Positions 38,391 to 49,016 of a stretch of 64,000 nt of DNA are shown here, one piece after another. Each line of letters begins with the position of its first letter. Within the stretch, counting starts at the first letter, position 1. The translations under genes were made by a program, and so were the position numbers. The stretch covers positions 1,054,001 to 1,118,000 of the forward strand of contig JAXIVH010000066.1 of NCBI GenBank assembly GCA_036785325.1. Direction: 5' to 3'. The notes beneath the pieces are model-generated. The model ran no database searches, was not told the origin of the DNA, and worked only from the letters and a program-made list of their open reading frames with translations. The DNA is from Urophycis tenuis (Eukaryota > Chordata > Actinopteri > Gadiformes > Phycidae).

Positions 38391-39235
38391 TCCCAAAATG
38401 TATCATTGAAGCCATCATTGAGACTTTTCTTTTTAAATTATACCACATGAACATGGGTCTGCAATAAAGCTATATATATATTTATGTGTGTGTGTGTGTG
38501 TTTTAATCACTTACTTGGAACGGCATGATCCCACATCGCTGTGAAGGGACGGCGTTAACTAGGTGGGCGTGCAACCCCTCGAGAGAGTTGCTGCCTCGCT
38601 GGCACTTGTACTTGTTCAGCCGGATGCCGTTCTTCACAACCACCTTCACAGAGACATACAGCTGTATGCCAGGTGGGTCCTGTAACACACAACCTATTGC
38701 AAGGTCCTCATTTATGCTGGTGTCATTTGGAAATGTTACCATATACAAGTTTGAATGGTTTTGACACACGTTGACTGCAGAGACAGCTGCAGGATGGCCC
38801 TGGATGCAGGACGGAGGGGGCCTGTGGCTGTGCGGGGAGGACCAGCGGTATGGGTGCTGCCGACACAGGGGGCGGGCGGGCCACAGGCTGACGCAGCAGG
38901 AGGCCTCGGCTGGAGGCGGGTGGGCGCAGGAGGCTTCGGCCGGGTGGAGGACGACAACGCAGTGGGCTGAACGGGCCGGTTGGTGGGAGTCACAGGCTCT
39001 GGCTCATCAACAAATAATCTGGAAATATAAAATACACACGTGATCAGTATTGATATTGATATCTTTTATAAGAACACTGTTCATACTGTTTACACTTTTT
39101 ATACAACTGTTTATACAATGTCCATACTGTTTATTTATTAATGTTTATCACTGACAATGAAGGTGACTTGGTATGACTTGTGTGCTATTTTCTTTCCACA
39201 GCCAACAGCACACACATGAATCAGCTTATTATTTC
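38391..39235 (-). repeat. exon-bearing module M15
   Basis: Exon-like segment 38515-39018 (504 nt). It mixes features: cctggatgcagg as in M1-M13, but cagccaacag at the right edge as in M14, M16 and M18. This suggests gene conversion or recombination. Confidence 0.9.
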
Positions 39236-39518
39236 GACGACCCGTAAGTCAATATAGTCTTGTCATACGCCGTTGGAAAGCTTAGATTTCCCCGCTTAAA
39301 ATGAGCCCATCCCCGAGCAATTTGGTTGCTCACAGACTAAACTGCGTCAGGTTGACTGAAGTCTACCCAGCAGCTAAAAAAATACCTTCAACGTTTCAAT
39401 TAACATCAATCTTTCCTTACAGAACACAAATTAATTAGCTTAGTATTTCAACGACTTATGAGTCAATATAGTCTTGCCATACGCCGTTGGAAAGCTTAGA
39501 TTTCCCCGCTTACAATGA
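39236..39518 (+). repeat. satellite block P (1.3 monomers)
   Basis: Short block between M15 and M16. Confidence 0.95.
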
Positions 39519-40365
39519 TCCCAAAATGTATCATTGAAGCCATCATTGAGACTTTTCTTTTTAAATTATACCACATGAACATGGGTCTGCAATAAAGCTA
39601 TATATATATTTATGTGTGTGTGTGTGTGTGTTTTAATCACTTACTTGGAACGGCATGATCCCACATCGCTGTGAAGGGACGGCGTTAACTAGGTGGGCGT
39701 GCAACCCCTCGAGAGAGTTGCTGCCTCGCTGGCACTTGTACTTGTTCAGCCGGATGCCGTTCTTCACAACCACCTTCACAGAGACATACAGCTGTATGCC
39801 AGGTGGGTCCTGTAACACACAACCTATTGCAAGGTCCTCATTTATGCTGGTGTCATTTGGAAATGTTACCATATACAAGTTTGAATGGTTTTGACACACG
39901 TTGACTGCAGAGACAGCTGCAGGAAGGCCCACGAAGCAGGACGGAGGGGGCCTGTGGCTGTGCGGGGAGGACCAGCGGTATGGGTGCTGCCGACACAGGG
40001 GGCGGGCGGGCCACAGGCTGACGCAGCAGGAGGCCTCGGCTGGAGGCGGGTGGGCGCAGGAGGCTTCGGCCGGGTGGAGGACGACAACGCAGTGGGCTGA
40101 ACGGGCCGGTTGGTGGGAGTCACAGGCTCTGGCTCATCAACAAATAATCTGGAAATATAAAATACACACGTGATCAGTATTGATATTGATATCTTTTATA
40201 AGAACACTGTTCATACTGTTTACACTTTTTATACAACTGTTTATACAATGTCCATACTGTTTATTTATTAATGTTTATCACTGACAATGAAGGTGACTTG
40301 GTATGACTTGTGTGCTATTTTCTTTCCACAGCCAACAGCACACACATGAATCAGCTTATTATTTC
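39519..40365 (-). repeat. exon-bearing module M16
   Basis: Exon-like segment 39645-40148 (504 nt), with cccacgaagcagg and cagccaacag. Confidence 0.9.
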
Positions 40366-41032
40366 GACGACCCGTAAGTCAATATAGTCTTGTCATACGC
40401 CGTTGGAAAGCTTAGATTTCCCCGCTTAAAATGAGCCCATCCCCGAGCAATTTGGTTGCTCACAGACTAAACTGCGTCAGGTTGACTGAAGTCTACCCAG
40501 CAGCTAAAAACATACCTTCAACGTTTCAATTAACATCAATCTTTCCTTACAGAACACAAATTAATTAGCTTAGTATTTCAACGACTTATGAGTCAATATA
40601 GTCTTGCCATACGCCGTTGGAAAGCTTAGATTTCCCCGCTTAAAATGAGCCCATCCGCGAGCAGTCTGGTTGATCACAGACTAAACTGCGTCAGGTTGAC
40701 TGAAGTCTACCCAGCAGCTAAAAACATACCTTCAACGTTTCAATTAACATCAATCTTTCCTTACAGAACACAAATTAATTAGCTTAGTATTTCAACGAAC
40801 CTTTGGTGAATATAGTCTTGCCATACGCTGTTGGAAAGCTTAGATTTCTTTGCTTAAAATGAGCCCTCCCCGAGCAATTTGGTTGCTCAGACAAAACTGC
40901 GTCAGGTTGACTGAAGTCTACCCAGCAGCTAAAAACATACCTTCAACGTTTCAATTAACATCAATCTTTCCTTACAGAACACAAATTATTTAGCTTAGTA
41001 TTTCAATGACCCTTTGGTGAATATAGTCTTTC
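40366..41032 (+). repeat. satellite block Q (3.1 monomers)
   Basis: Unlike other blocks it does not end at gagccca; it breaks off after tatagtctt into a simple repeat. Confidence 0.93.
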
Positions 41033-41042
41033 ATATGTTTAA

Positions 41043-41044
<2 letters not shown>

Positions 41045-41082
<38 letters not shown>

Positions 41083-41147
41083 ATATATGCGTGTCTGTGT
41101 GTGTATATATGCGCGCGCGCGTGTGTGTGTGTTTGTGTGTGTGTGTT
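41045..41147. repeat. TA/TG/GC dinucleotide microsatellite
   Basis: A long TA run, then TG and TATA alternation, a short GCGCGCGCG run and a TG run. In the other modules only a short TG run sits here. The expansion has replaced the usual left end of module M17. Confidence 0.95.
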
Positions 41148-41880
41148 TTAATCACTTACTTGGAACGGCATGATCCCACATCGCTGTGAAGGGACGGCGT
41201 TAACCAGGTGGGCGTGCAACCCCTCGAGAGAGTTGCTGCCTCGCCGGCACTTGTACTTGTTCAGCCGGATGCCGTTCTTCACAACCACCTTCACAGAGAC
41301 ATACAGCTGTATGCCAGGTGGGTCCTGTAACACACAACCTATTGCAAGGTCCTCATTTATGCTGGTGTCATTTGGAAATGTTACCATATACAAGTTTGAA
41401 TGGTTTTGACACACAATGACTGCAGAGACAGCTGCAGGAAGGCCCACGAAGCAGGACGGAGGGGGCCAGTGGCTGTGCGGGGAGGACCAGCGGTATGGGT
41501 GCTGCCGACACAGGGGGCGGGCGGGCAACAGGCTGACGCAGCAGGAGGCCTCGGCTGGAGGCGGGTGGGCGCAGGAGGCTTCGGCCGGGTGGAGGACGAC
41601 AACGCAGTGGGCTGAACAGGCCGGTTGGTGGGAGTCACAGGCTCTGGCTCATCAACAAATAATCTGGAAATATAAAATACACACGTGATCAGTATTGATA
41701 TTCATATCTTTTATAAGAACACTGTTCATACTGTTTACACTTTTTATACAACTGTTTATACAATGTCCATACTGTTTATTTATTAATGTTTATCACTGAC
41801 AATAAAGGTGACTTGGTATGACTTGTGTGCTATTTTCGTTCCACAGTCAACAGAACACACATGAATCAGCTTATTATTTC
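41148..41880 (-). repeat. exon-bearing module M17 (left end replaced)
   Basis: Exon-like segment 41160-41663 (504 nt). The left 80 bp of the module (the tgtatcattgaag part) is absent. The C-terminal open stretch of 126 codons begins inside the segment because of the shared 1-nt deletion. Confidence 0.9.
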
Positions 41881-42705
41881 GACGACCCGGGGGCAAATAT
41901 AGTCATGCCATACGCCGTTGGAAAGTTTAGATTTCCTCGCTTAAAATGAGCCCATCCGCAAGCAGTCTGGTTGATCACAGACTAAACTGCGTCAGTTTGA
42001 CTGAAGTCTACCCAGAAGCTAAAAACATACCTTCAACGTTTCAATTAACATCAATCTTTCCTTACAGAACACAAATCAATTAGCTTAGTATTTCAACGAC
42101 CCTTTGGTGAATATAGTCTTGCCATACACCGTTCGAAAGCTTAGATTTCCCCGCTTAAAATGAGCCGATCCCCAAGCAATTTGGTTGCTCACAGACTAAA
42201 CTGCGTCAGGTTGACTGAAGTCTACCCAGCAGCTAAAAACATACCTTCAACGTTTCAATTAACATCAATCTTTCCTTACAGAACACAAATTAATTAGCTT
42301 AGTATTTCAACGAGCCATGAGTCAATATGGTCTTGCCATACGCCGTTGGAAAGCTTAGATTTCCCCGCTTAAAATAAGCCCATCCGCGAGCAGTCTGGTT
42401 GCTCACAGACTAAACTGCGTCAGGTTGACTGAAGTCTACCCGGCAGCTAAAAACATACCTTCAACGTTTCAATTAACATTAATCTTTCCTTACAGAACAC
42501 AAATTAATTAGCTTAGTATTTCAACAACCCATGAGTCAATAAAGTCTTGCCATACGCCATTGGAAAGCTTAGATTTCCTCGCTTAAAATGAGCCCATCCC
42601 CGAGCAGTCTGGTTGATCACAGACTAAACTGCGTCAGGTTGACTGAAGTCTGCCCAGCAGCTAAAAACATACCTTCAACGTTTCAATTAAGATCAATCTT
42701 TCCTT
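41881..42705 (+). repeat. satellite block R (3.9 monomers)
   Basis: 214-bp monomers that stop abruptly at gatcaatctttcctt. Satellite resumes at 50760 in the monomer phase expected about 22 bp later. Confidence 0.95.
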
Positions 42706-42837
42706 TCCTTTCCACAGACTCGGACTCGCGAATCACCCCTGCATCCAGCAGTGTTAACAAATGCTTTCTCACAGCTTCGTAGTCGTTTGGGTGGATTGGT
42801 CGGGGCCTTTGTTTGAATGGTGCATCATCTTTCAGAT

Positions 42838-43770
42838 TTATGTGGGTTTCACTTTGGTTGCATGCCCAAAATCAGTCTCATTGTAAGCGAAAACATCACG
42901 ATACTCATACAAACTACATGTCACTCTGTCCTTCCACTCTTTTGAAAGGGATGAGTCACCGAAGTCGATGGTGAAGTCTGACTGATCTGGTCCCTTGACT
43001 GGTTTGGGGATTCCAGAACAACATCTTACAGTGTCAACAGGTTTGTCAGAATCGGGTAAGTTGTCATAGATTTCTTTGAGTGTGTGAAGCTCAGCAATAA
43101 CACAGTTTGAAGGAAGTGTGACATCATGCTCATTCTCATTTCTCATCCAAACAGGTAATTTGTGAGGACGGTGTCTGGGCAAGGTGATGAGACAGCACTC
43201 CACAAACACCCCACCAGGTAAGGCAAAGGATTGAGGCTGCTCGACCATAGCACAGTCACTGGAAGTGTTAACCTTCACATACCCTTCTAAGCAGACTCTT
43301 GCTTGAGCAGGTAGGACTTGCTGCTCTTTACCTTGTAGAGTTACTAACCCTATCCTCCCTGTAGAGTTAACCTGGTTTCTAATCTTGAGTACACGAATAA
43401 TCTGCCTATAACCATACACGGAGGACAACTCATTTGGGTCTTTATCACTACAATGTTCTTCATATAAAATGTCAAGTGCATTCGTGCCAATGAGTACAGG
43501 TAAGTCACAATTACTACTGCGGTCTGGTACCACTAAGGCTAAGGTCGAAATTTCGGGCTCAGCATCAACAAACTCTTTTGAGAACTTGAGAGTGATGGGT
43601 ACATAGCCTAAATAGGGGACATTTTGACCGTTAGCACCTTCAACATCCAGGGCTTGGAAGGGCTGGATGGGGTGCTCTGAAAGGTGGGTTCTGGAAAAAG
43701 AAGCAGTTACCGTGGTCACCTGGGACCGAGTCAAGGAGACACCTAGTAATAACTCCTGATACACTGACAT
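42838..43770 (-). pseudogene. Gypsy-like protease / start of Pol, frameshifted
   Basis: A 310-codon frame covering the C-terminal part of a retropepsin (SQVTTVTASF, NGQNVPYLGYVPITLKF, VLIGTNALDIL) and a linker ending in LYEYRDVFAYNETDFGHA, the run-in to reverse transcriptase. Two lesions are visible. The catalytic Asp-Thr/Ser-Gly triplet falls on a 1-nt frameshift near 43735, and a second frame change near 42840 ends the ORF before reverse transcriptase. It cannot make an active protease. Confidence 0.85.
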
Positions 43771-43855
43771 CTGCTACACATTTCTGTCCTACAAGTCCTC
43801 GAGGAAGCTTAGTTTGGTGCTCTACTCTGTGTGATCGGATGGATGTTTTTGTCAT
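43640..43855 (-). pseudogene. N-terminal part of the protease in the other frame
   Basis: PRGLVGQKCVADVSV and CLLDS lead up to the protease active site in this frame, which then leaves the family sequence at the frameshift. Upstream it is continuous with the -1 frame entered at the slippery site 43924-43930. Confidence 0.75.
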
Positions 43856-43920
43856 AGGTTTTGGTTTGGGACTGTCATTCTCAGCTCCAGTTCCTGGTAG
43901 TCCCTCAACAGAAACTGCAT

Positions 43921-44220
43921 TCAGTTTAAACTTTGTTCCCAGGATTCTTGTTTTGGCTTTAGCTCTCTGCGCTTTTTCTCAACCAGCTCAGGATTTGCTT
44001 CATTGCTGCAGGAAGGCGCGATGTGGCCATCCTCGCCACACCTGAAGCAGTACCATGGGCGTGGTTTCTTGTTGGTTAGTTTGAATTCTGGGGAAAGTGA
44101 AGGATTTTCTTCAGCAGGGGCTTTGGGCTTAGCCCTTTGGTTCTTACCTGGCTTAGCAGATGCTTGACTCAAACTCAAGGATGCTTTTAGGGAAGCTCTT
44201 TGGGCTTGTAACTTCGCCAT
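43921..44220 (-). CDS. Gag C-terminal segment with CCHC zinc knuckle
   Basis: A 99-codon frame with one knuckle, CFRCGEDGHIAPSC (C-x2-C-x4-H-x4-C), the nucleic-acid-binding part of Gag. It is a frame off from the capsid ORF; the break is at a run of seven C on the minus strand (44247-44253), so a homopolymer indel or sequencing error probably split one Gag. The stop at 43921-43923 lies directly after the slippery heptamer. Confidence 0.8.
   Translation of the reverse strand: MAKLQAQRASLKASLSLSQASAKPGKNQRAKPKAPAEENPSLSPEFKLTNKKPRPWYCFRCGEDGHIAPSCSNEANPELVEKKRRELKPKQESWEQSLN
43924..43930 (-). promoter_or_regulatory. -1 ribosomal frameshift heptamer T TTA AAC
   Basis: In the zinc-knuckle frame the codons are AGT TTA AAC TGA, so the heptamer is in the correct register and the Gag stop follows at once. 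A -1 slip enters the protease frame (CTG AAT GCA). Canonical form of a gag-pro frameshift site. Confidence 0.75.
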
Positions 44221-45575
44221 CTGCTTTTCAAGTTTTTGTGGGTCATGGGGGGGACTGTTGCTAAATCGTTATCAGTGGCATAGTCTTCCACTGAGAGTGT
44301 ATTTGACTGGACCTTCGTTCTGTTAGCTACAAAGTGCTGCTTCATTCTGCTGGACTTAGCAGCTTGTCTGTCCTCCTCAGAACGCACCCAAAGGAGTAAC
44401 TCGGAGAAGGAAGGTGGGTTATTCTTCTTTTGTTCGAGCTGAAGACTGGTAAGTAGACCATTATTCCAGCAGCCTCTACAGAACTGTTTAAGCAACTGAC
44501 GATCCGAATCACTAGCAGCTAAACCACCTCTTTTGATGACTTTGCTCAAGATTGTTTGCAAGCGTTGCAAATAGCCAGAAGGCTTTTCTCCAGAGTCTTG
44601 GTTCGTGCTTAAGAACTTTGCAAAAAGCTCATCGCCGTCATCAATGATACCATAAGCAGAGTCAAGTAGGGTAAGATATTCATGGGGAGAAGTGTTGGGC
44701 CCAAGATGTTTCACAATGGTGGCGGCAGGCGGAACAAGACTCTCAACCAATTTCCTGGTTGTATGTGCGGCAGACATGGCAGGGTCTGCAAGGAAAAACT
44801 CAACGTTGCTGCGCCACGTGTCATAATCAGACTCAGAACTGGGACAGGGGATTCTCCCTGAGAAGGGTCTGAGTCGGGTGTTACCATGGTAGTGGAGAGG
44901 AAGATCACTGTTTTTGATGACATGCTCAACCACTACTTTTTGTATCTCTGGGGTGGAAAGGTGCTCAGAAGGCAAGTATTGGATCGGGTTCCTAGGTGGG
45001 GATGACACCGCTGCACCTACCTCAAGTGGGGGAGAACCACGTTCATGAGAGTGGGTCTGATTGTCACCTATGTCGATAGGAGTTACCTCAGCTATGTGTA
45101 CGGGACTGGCGTGCTGAGATTCTTGATTGATTTCTGATGCGTCTAGTTCAGTTATCTTAGGTTTTGTGGACTCTTGAATCCTAGCTAGTTCTTCTAGCAA
45201 AACCTTTTCAAAATCTGCTCCGCTGAGCTGAGCAACATCCTTCAGTTCACTAAGGTAAGTCTGAGTTAAAGTGGAACCTCTGTCTGCTGTGTACAATTCA
45301 GACAAGAGCTGAATGTGGTGTACAATGTTCGGGTTACTGGTAGGTTTATCAACAGGTAAGGCATTCTTAAGATACTCAATAGCTCCACCTGAACTATATT
45401 CCACTATAGCTGTGTGTTGGAACTTAGCTTCACTGCTGGTAACTTTAAGTACCCTCTCAATCTTACCATACTGTCCCAAATAGTCGAATACTTCATTGTC
45501 TACATCTATACCAGTTACACCACTTACAAGCAGTGAATTAGGCACTTTAACATTTTCAGATATTATTGTCTCCAT
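44187..45575 (-). CDS. Gag of element 1, PNMA-like
   Basis: A 462-codon frame. The N-terminal 60 residues (VPNSLLVSGVTG, YLGQYGKIERVLKV, AIVEYSSG) resemble the RNA-recognition-like fold at the start of PNMA proteins and their Gypsy relatives. A low-complexity middle is followed by a capsid-like part at about 235-400 (LRPFSGRIPCPSSESDYDTW, ALLDSAYG-type helices read as LTLLDSAYG, SGYLQRLQTIL). Gag would assemble particles around element RNA. The C-terminus (KSRWRSYKPKELP) is an artefact of the frame break before the zinc knuckle. Relation to PNMA is from motif memory. Confidence 0.82.
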   Translation of the reverse strand: METIISENVKVPNSLLVSGVTGIDVDNEVFDYLGQYGKIERVLKVTSSEAKFQHTAIVEYSSGGAIEYLKNALPVDKPTSNPNIVHHIQLLSELYTADRGSTLTQTYLSELKDVAQLSGADFEKVLLEELARIQESTKPKITELDASEINQESQHASPVHIAEVTPIDIGDNQTHSHERGSPPLEVGAAVSSPPRNPIQYLPSEHLSTPEIQKVVVEHVIKNSDLPLHYHGNTRLRPFSGRIPCPSSESDYDTWRSNVEFFLADPAMSAAHTTRKLVESLVPPAATIVKHLGPNTSPHEYLTLLDSAYGIIDDGDELFAKFLSTNQDSGEKPSGYLQRLQTILSKVIKRGGLAASDSDRQLLKQFCRGCWNNGLLTSLQLEQKKNNPPSFSELLLWVRSEEDRQAAKSSRMKQHFVANRTKVQSNTLSVEDYATDNDLATVPPMTHKNLKSRWRSYKPKELP

Positions 45576-45682
45576 GTTTATATTTTCACCACTGTCTAAA
45601 CAAGTTAAATGATATCAATGTTCACAGAAAATACAATAAAATGTCACACTGCTCAACTTCACTTTCAAAAGATTTAAACCAA

Positions 45683-45700
45683 CTCCTGGCTGGCTCGCCA
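45683..45700 (-). promoter_or_regulatory. primer-binding site, tRNA-Arg type
   Basis: Minus-strand TGGCGAGCCAGCCAGGAG, complementary to the 3' end ...CTCCTGGCTGGCTCG-CCA that I recall for vertebrate tRNA-Arg(ACG). It lies 2 bp inside the LTR end. Confidence 0.75.
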
Positions 45701-45702
45701 AG

Positions 45703-46500
45703 TTTTACGTAGCGCATCTAGTCTAATTAGAACACACTATAACTCTACATTCCCTAGGTTCGGAAAAGCTGGCATCATCACTCATTTACGAGAACGTGAA
45801 GTTTCAGTTGACCATTTATTGTCACACCAAGCAGGTACATTTTTGCAGTATAGAGAAAATAACAATCCAAATCCAAATAAAAGTGTCCCTTTTTCTTTAA
45901 TGGAAGGTCAAAGTTCAGTTTCAGCTCTTTTGTGTGTGTATCTGTGAACTACCCGGGTAGATTTGTGTTCTTATCTGTGAGTGAATGGAAATGTATCTGA
46001 AGTCTTCTAGAGCGGATCCCACGGCTGGCCACAGCGTGCACCGTTCCGTTCGAGTCGTTGGTTGTCCCTGGCTCGCCACCGAACCACCACGGGTTTGGAA
46101 TATCGAATCAATCCCTTATCCGGTGAAGTGAATAAAAAAAACAATCTACACAGAGAGTGCAGACATCAAAACCATTACTCTCTATTCAGTCATAACTTCC
46201 TTCTTTCACTTTTCACTTCACATCTTCCATATAGCTCAAATGTAGAATATATCATTCAACCATTTTAAATGAGCTTGTGTACATTTGCAGTACATCATAA
46301 TAATTTTTACCATGACAATTTCCTATCATGAACTTATATGCATTAATATAAATGCACTATTTATATTTCTAAACACTATTTATACTTTTAAACAGCTCTA
46401 TGAATCAATATTTATCTTTTTAACTGTAGAATATATCTCTTTTAAGTCTTTTAACCATAAATGAACAGTATTAAATCACTCTTTTTAACCAACACGAATA
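45703..46500 (-). repeat. 5' LTR of element 1 (outer end unresolved)
   Basis: The U5 end abuts the primer site at 45703 (ACGTAAAA, probably a mutated GTAACA terminus). A minus-strand AATAAA at 45815-45820 fits the R region. I could not place the U3 start; it may reach 47.0 kb, since 46560-46940 has GCTAGC-type low-complexity sequence and no gene. Confidence 0.55.
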
Positions 46501-47179
46501 TTTTAACCATCTTTAGCACAGTAAACACATTATGCACCCAGATATCAAACAAAATAATTATCACAGCTTAGCATATAACCACAAATATGCATCATATGCA
46601 AGCTATATCTCCCTCAAGCTACAGTAATAGCATGTCTGGCTACTCTGTTAGCACTCATCACAGGTAATACCTGAATTAGCATAGCAGCGCTAATCGCGAG
46701 TAGCATTAGCTCGACGCTAAACCAGCTAGCGATCTTTTTGTAGTTGGTTTTTATGGTTCACAATGATACGGAGAGTACCATGGTGGTTTAAAACATTAGC
46801 GAACATATCAGTGACTCCAACTGGTTTTATTAAAGTAATTCAATGCAAAGCTTTTTCACATAACAAGCTAACCCTCACAAGCTAATATCACAAGCTAACC
46901 TCGAGGCTCAGCCTATTAGCCTGTAGCGTAGCTTACCGGAGTTCTCAAGAGGGTTGTCCGGCGAACCGGCTCCTCTGTCTCAACTGTTCACAACTCTCTC
47001 CTAATAACAAAAGGTTTATCAGGATATTTCACGCTGATTAATGATTAATTTATGTATTTTATGTCGCATTTCCTACCCAGGCTTGTCAGCACATTTATTC
47101 GTGGGCTCTGATCAGTAGTTCGGCTCAGAGTGATCACGTTCGGAGTGAGTGAGATCACGTTTTAGGTTCGAGGAGGGGG
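46501..47179. other. non-coding stretch
   Basis: AT-rich sequence, then agctagc/ttagcat-rich sequence near 46680-46740 and 46860-46940. It could be LTR U3 or its flank. No ORF or RNA feature that I can support. Confidence 0.5.
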
Positions 47180-47221
47180 TGTCTGCAGACCCGGAGGCTG
47201 CAGATTCACGACCGCAGATCT
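47180..47221 (+). repeat. 42-bp inverted repeat, left arm
   Basis: Perfect inverted match to 50608-50649, beginning TGTCTGCAGACCCGG. The inner motif ACCGCAGATCT recurs at about 47249-47259. Confidence 0.88.
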
Positions 47222-47702
47222 CCGCCCCTCAGGAATGTGCGGCAACCGCAGATCTCCGCCCCTCAAGAATGTGCGACAGCGGCAGCGCCACCAACTGGAC
47301 GGTGTACTGTCTTCCCACTTACATACACCACGAGGAGTACATCCATGATGGACGACGACCGGAGTGTGAGTATTAAACGTGAATTATTTGTTTAATATCA
47401 TGAAACTATTCTGTTGATTCGACAGCAAAATCAATGTTTTAATGTGTTACGTTTGATATGATGTGACTCTATTTGCCATGATAGTCTGAAGGGCACGTCA
47501 TAGTCATCTAGGTTAAACGAATAGGTAGCAAATAGCTAATGTTAGCTTGTTGGAAATGAACTGTTAGACCGTACATTTTGTTTAATGAAACCGAAGTGAC
47601 GAAGAGTTTTAGCATGTGCATTAAATTAAACATAAAAAATGATTAAGTGGATGATGTGAGAAAAACACGTAACGTTATAAGGCTGACGTTACGTTTTCAT
47701 AA

Positions 47703-47735
47703 GACAGACAGACAGACATACTTTATTGATTGAAT
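47703..47735 (-). repeat. short GACA run next to actttattgat
   Basis: gacagacagacagacatactttattgatt looks like the tail of a short interspersed element on the minus strand (AATAAAGTATGTCTG). Lies in the intron of the C2H2 gene. Confidence 0.4.
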
Positions 47736-48704
47736 GCATGAAACTTAACATTTTCTGAAATGACATGGCAGAAATGCATATTGGCAGTGTAGCCTACTTC
47801 ATGCTAACAGTTAATGTATTATATATGTATTGTATGTGTTGTAATGGTGTTACACAGAGCGTAGGAACTAAGTGTGGTTGTCTGGAGCCGGACCCTTAAG
47901 GTAGTAACACCAGTCCACGATATAGCAGTTCGATCATACCTGTGTTGTGTAATCACCGAGTTAATAAAGTAGACCAAAGATAACCACCGAGTGACGTATA
48001 ATCTTTTACATAACACTACATTATATATCATGTTACATCTCATGTATGTTTATATCAGTATTTACATTTAGCCTATATTATTCTGTTATCTATACTGTAT
48101 TTAGAGATTTTGTGGACGGAAATTAAGATAATCCGGGGAAGATCAGAAATGTATTTTTGTCCATTATTAGGTTTAGGCCTATTTTATGTCTTGAAAACGG
48201 TGTAAAAATATTACATTTAACTAAATAGGCACTCTCTTTTTAAGGTTCACATTACGATACAGAAAGGGCGAACCTTGCCCCAACTGGACAGATGCAAGAC
48301 ATGCTGTCTTCATTTTCACTGTCCCTTCTGCAGCCCAACTTTGTTTAGCCCAACAAAGTTGAGTAAGTGCAGAGAACATTTGGACAACCATTTCAACCGG
48401 GCTGTTTGCCATGAAGGTAAAGTTTGCAAATATTTGTAGTTACATGGTTGCTGCAACTTCATACTTGATTCAAATTTTGTGTTTATAAGTGACATGTAAT
48501 AAAATACTGATGATATAATGATACTTAATTCTTTGCTCTTATGTTTAAGGATAAACCATTCACAGATGTGGACTGGAATGTCGGCTTCAGCTCCACTATC
48601 ATTGTGTCTACTGTGGTGTAACACTTCTACGCAAACCAGATTTTATTAAACATCTGAATTTGTGCAAGAAGAAGCACAGTGACAACCTTCCATCTCTGGC
48701 AACC

Positions 48705-48869
48705 ACTCCCCCAGCAGTGGCACCAACAACCTCCACCACGCCCCCGGCAGTGGCAATAACAACCTCCACCACACCCCCGGCAGTGGCACCAACAACCTCC
48801 ACCACGCCCCCAGCAGTGGCACCAACAACCTCCACCACCACACCGGCAGTGGCACCAACAACCTCCACC
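48705..48869 (+). repeat. 33-bp coding minisatellite, five units
   Basis: Five 33-bp units coding an 11-residue repeat close to TPPAVAPTTST inside exon 3 of the C2H2 gene. Unit 2 reads AVAITTST and unit 5 TPAVAPTTST. The length (a multiple of 3) keeps the frame. Confidence 0.9.
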
Positions 48870-49016
48870 ACCACACCACAGATCACATGCAGGCTGTCAT
48901 TGACCGCACTGCAGAGGAAAAGCGACTTGTGGACTTCATTTTACAGTCACAGGGGGCTGAGCAGCATTTGGTGGTACTTATCAACTATTTGCTAATATTA
49001 GTTAATACCTTAATTA

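Larger units (their letters stand above)
42706..45702 (-). mobile_element. broken Ty3/Gypsy-like element 1, internal region
   Basis: Read on the minus strand: primer site, gag, zinc knuckle, protease and the very first part of reverse transcriptase. Beyond the start of that domain (about 42715-42840, residues like PFKQRPRPIHPNDYEAVRKH in a shifted frame) the element is cut off by satellite. No RNase H, integrase or second LTR is present. Left junction tcctt/tcctttccacag. A one-ended remnant. Confidence 0.85.
47345..48995 (+). pseudogene. decayed spliced C2H2 zinc-finger gene
   Basis: Three exons can be joined. Exon 1 (ATG at 47345, MMDDDRS) ends at 47365 before GTGAGT. Exon 2 is 48245-48416, in phase, with an ag acceptor and GTAAAG donor. 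It encodes a Cys/His-rich segment (RCKTCCLHFHCPFC followed by HLDNHFNRAVCH). Exon 3 starts at 48550; its second codon is TAA (48552-48554), a nonsense change. The same frame then encodes a finger (HYHCVYCG, then KHLNLCKKKH) and a Thr/Pro/Ala repeat tail. After the repeat the more protein-like frame is +1 (AVIDRTAEEKRLVDFILQSQ), so there is probably a frameshift as well. It resembles the N-terminal part of large uncharacterised fish proteins, from memory only. Confidence 0.6.

Noticed and set aside
46062..46268. 68-codon frame near a second ctggctcgcca sequence (a possible extra primer site)
   Set aside because: Only 11 nt match and no LTR end or gag follows; the frame has no recognisable motif.
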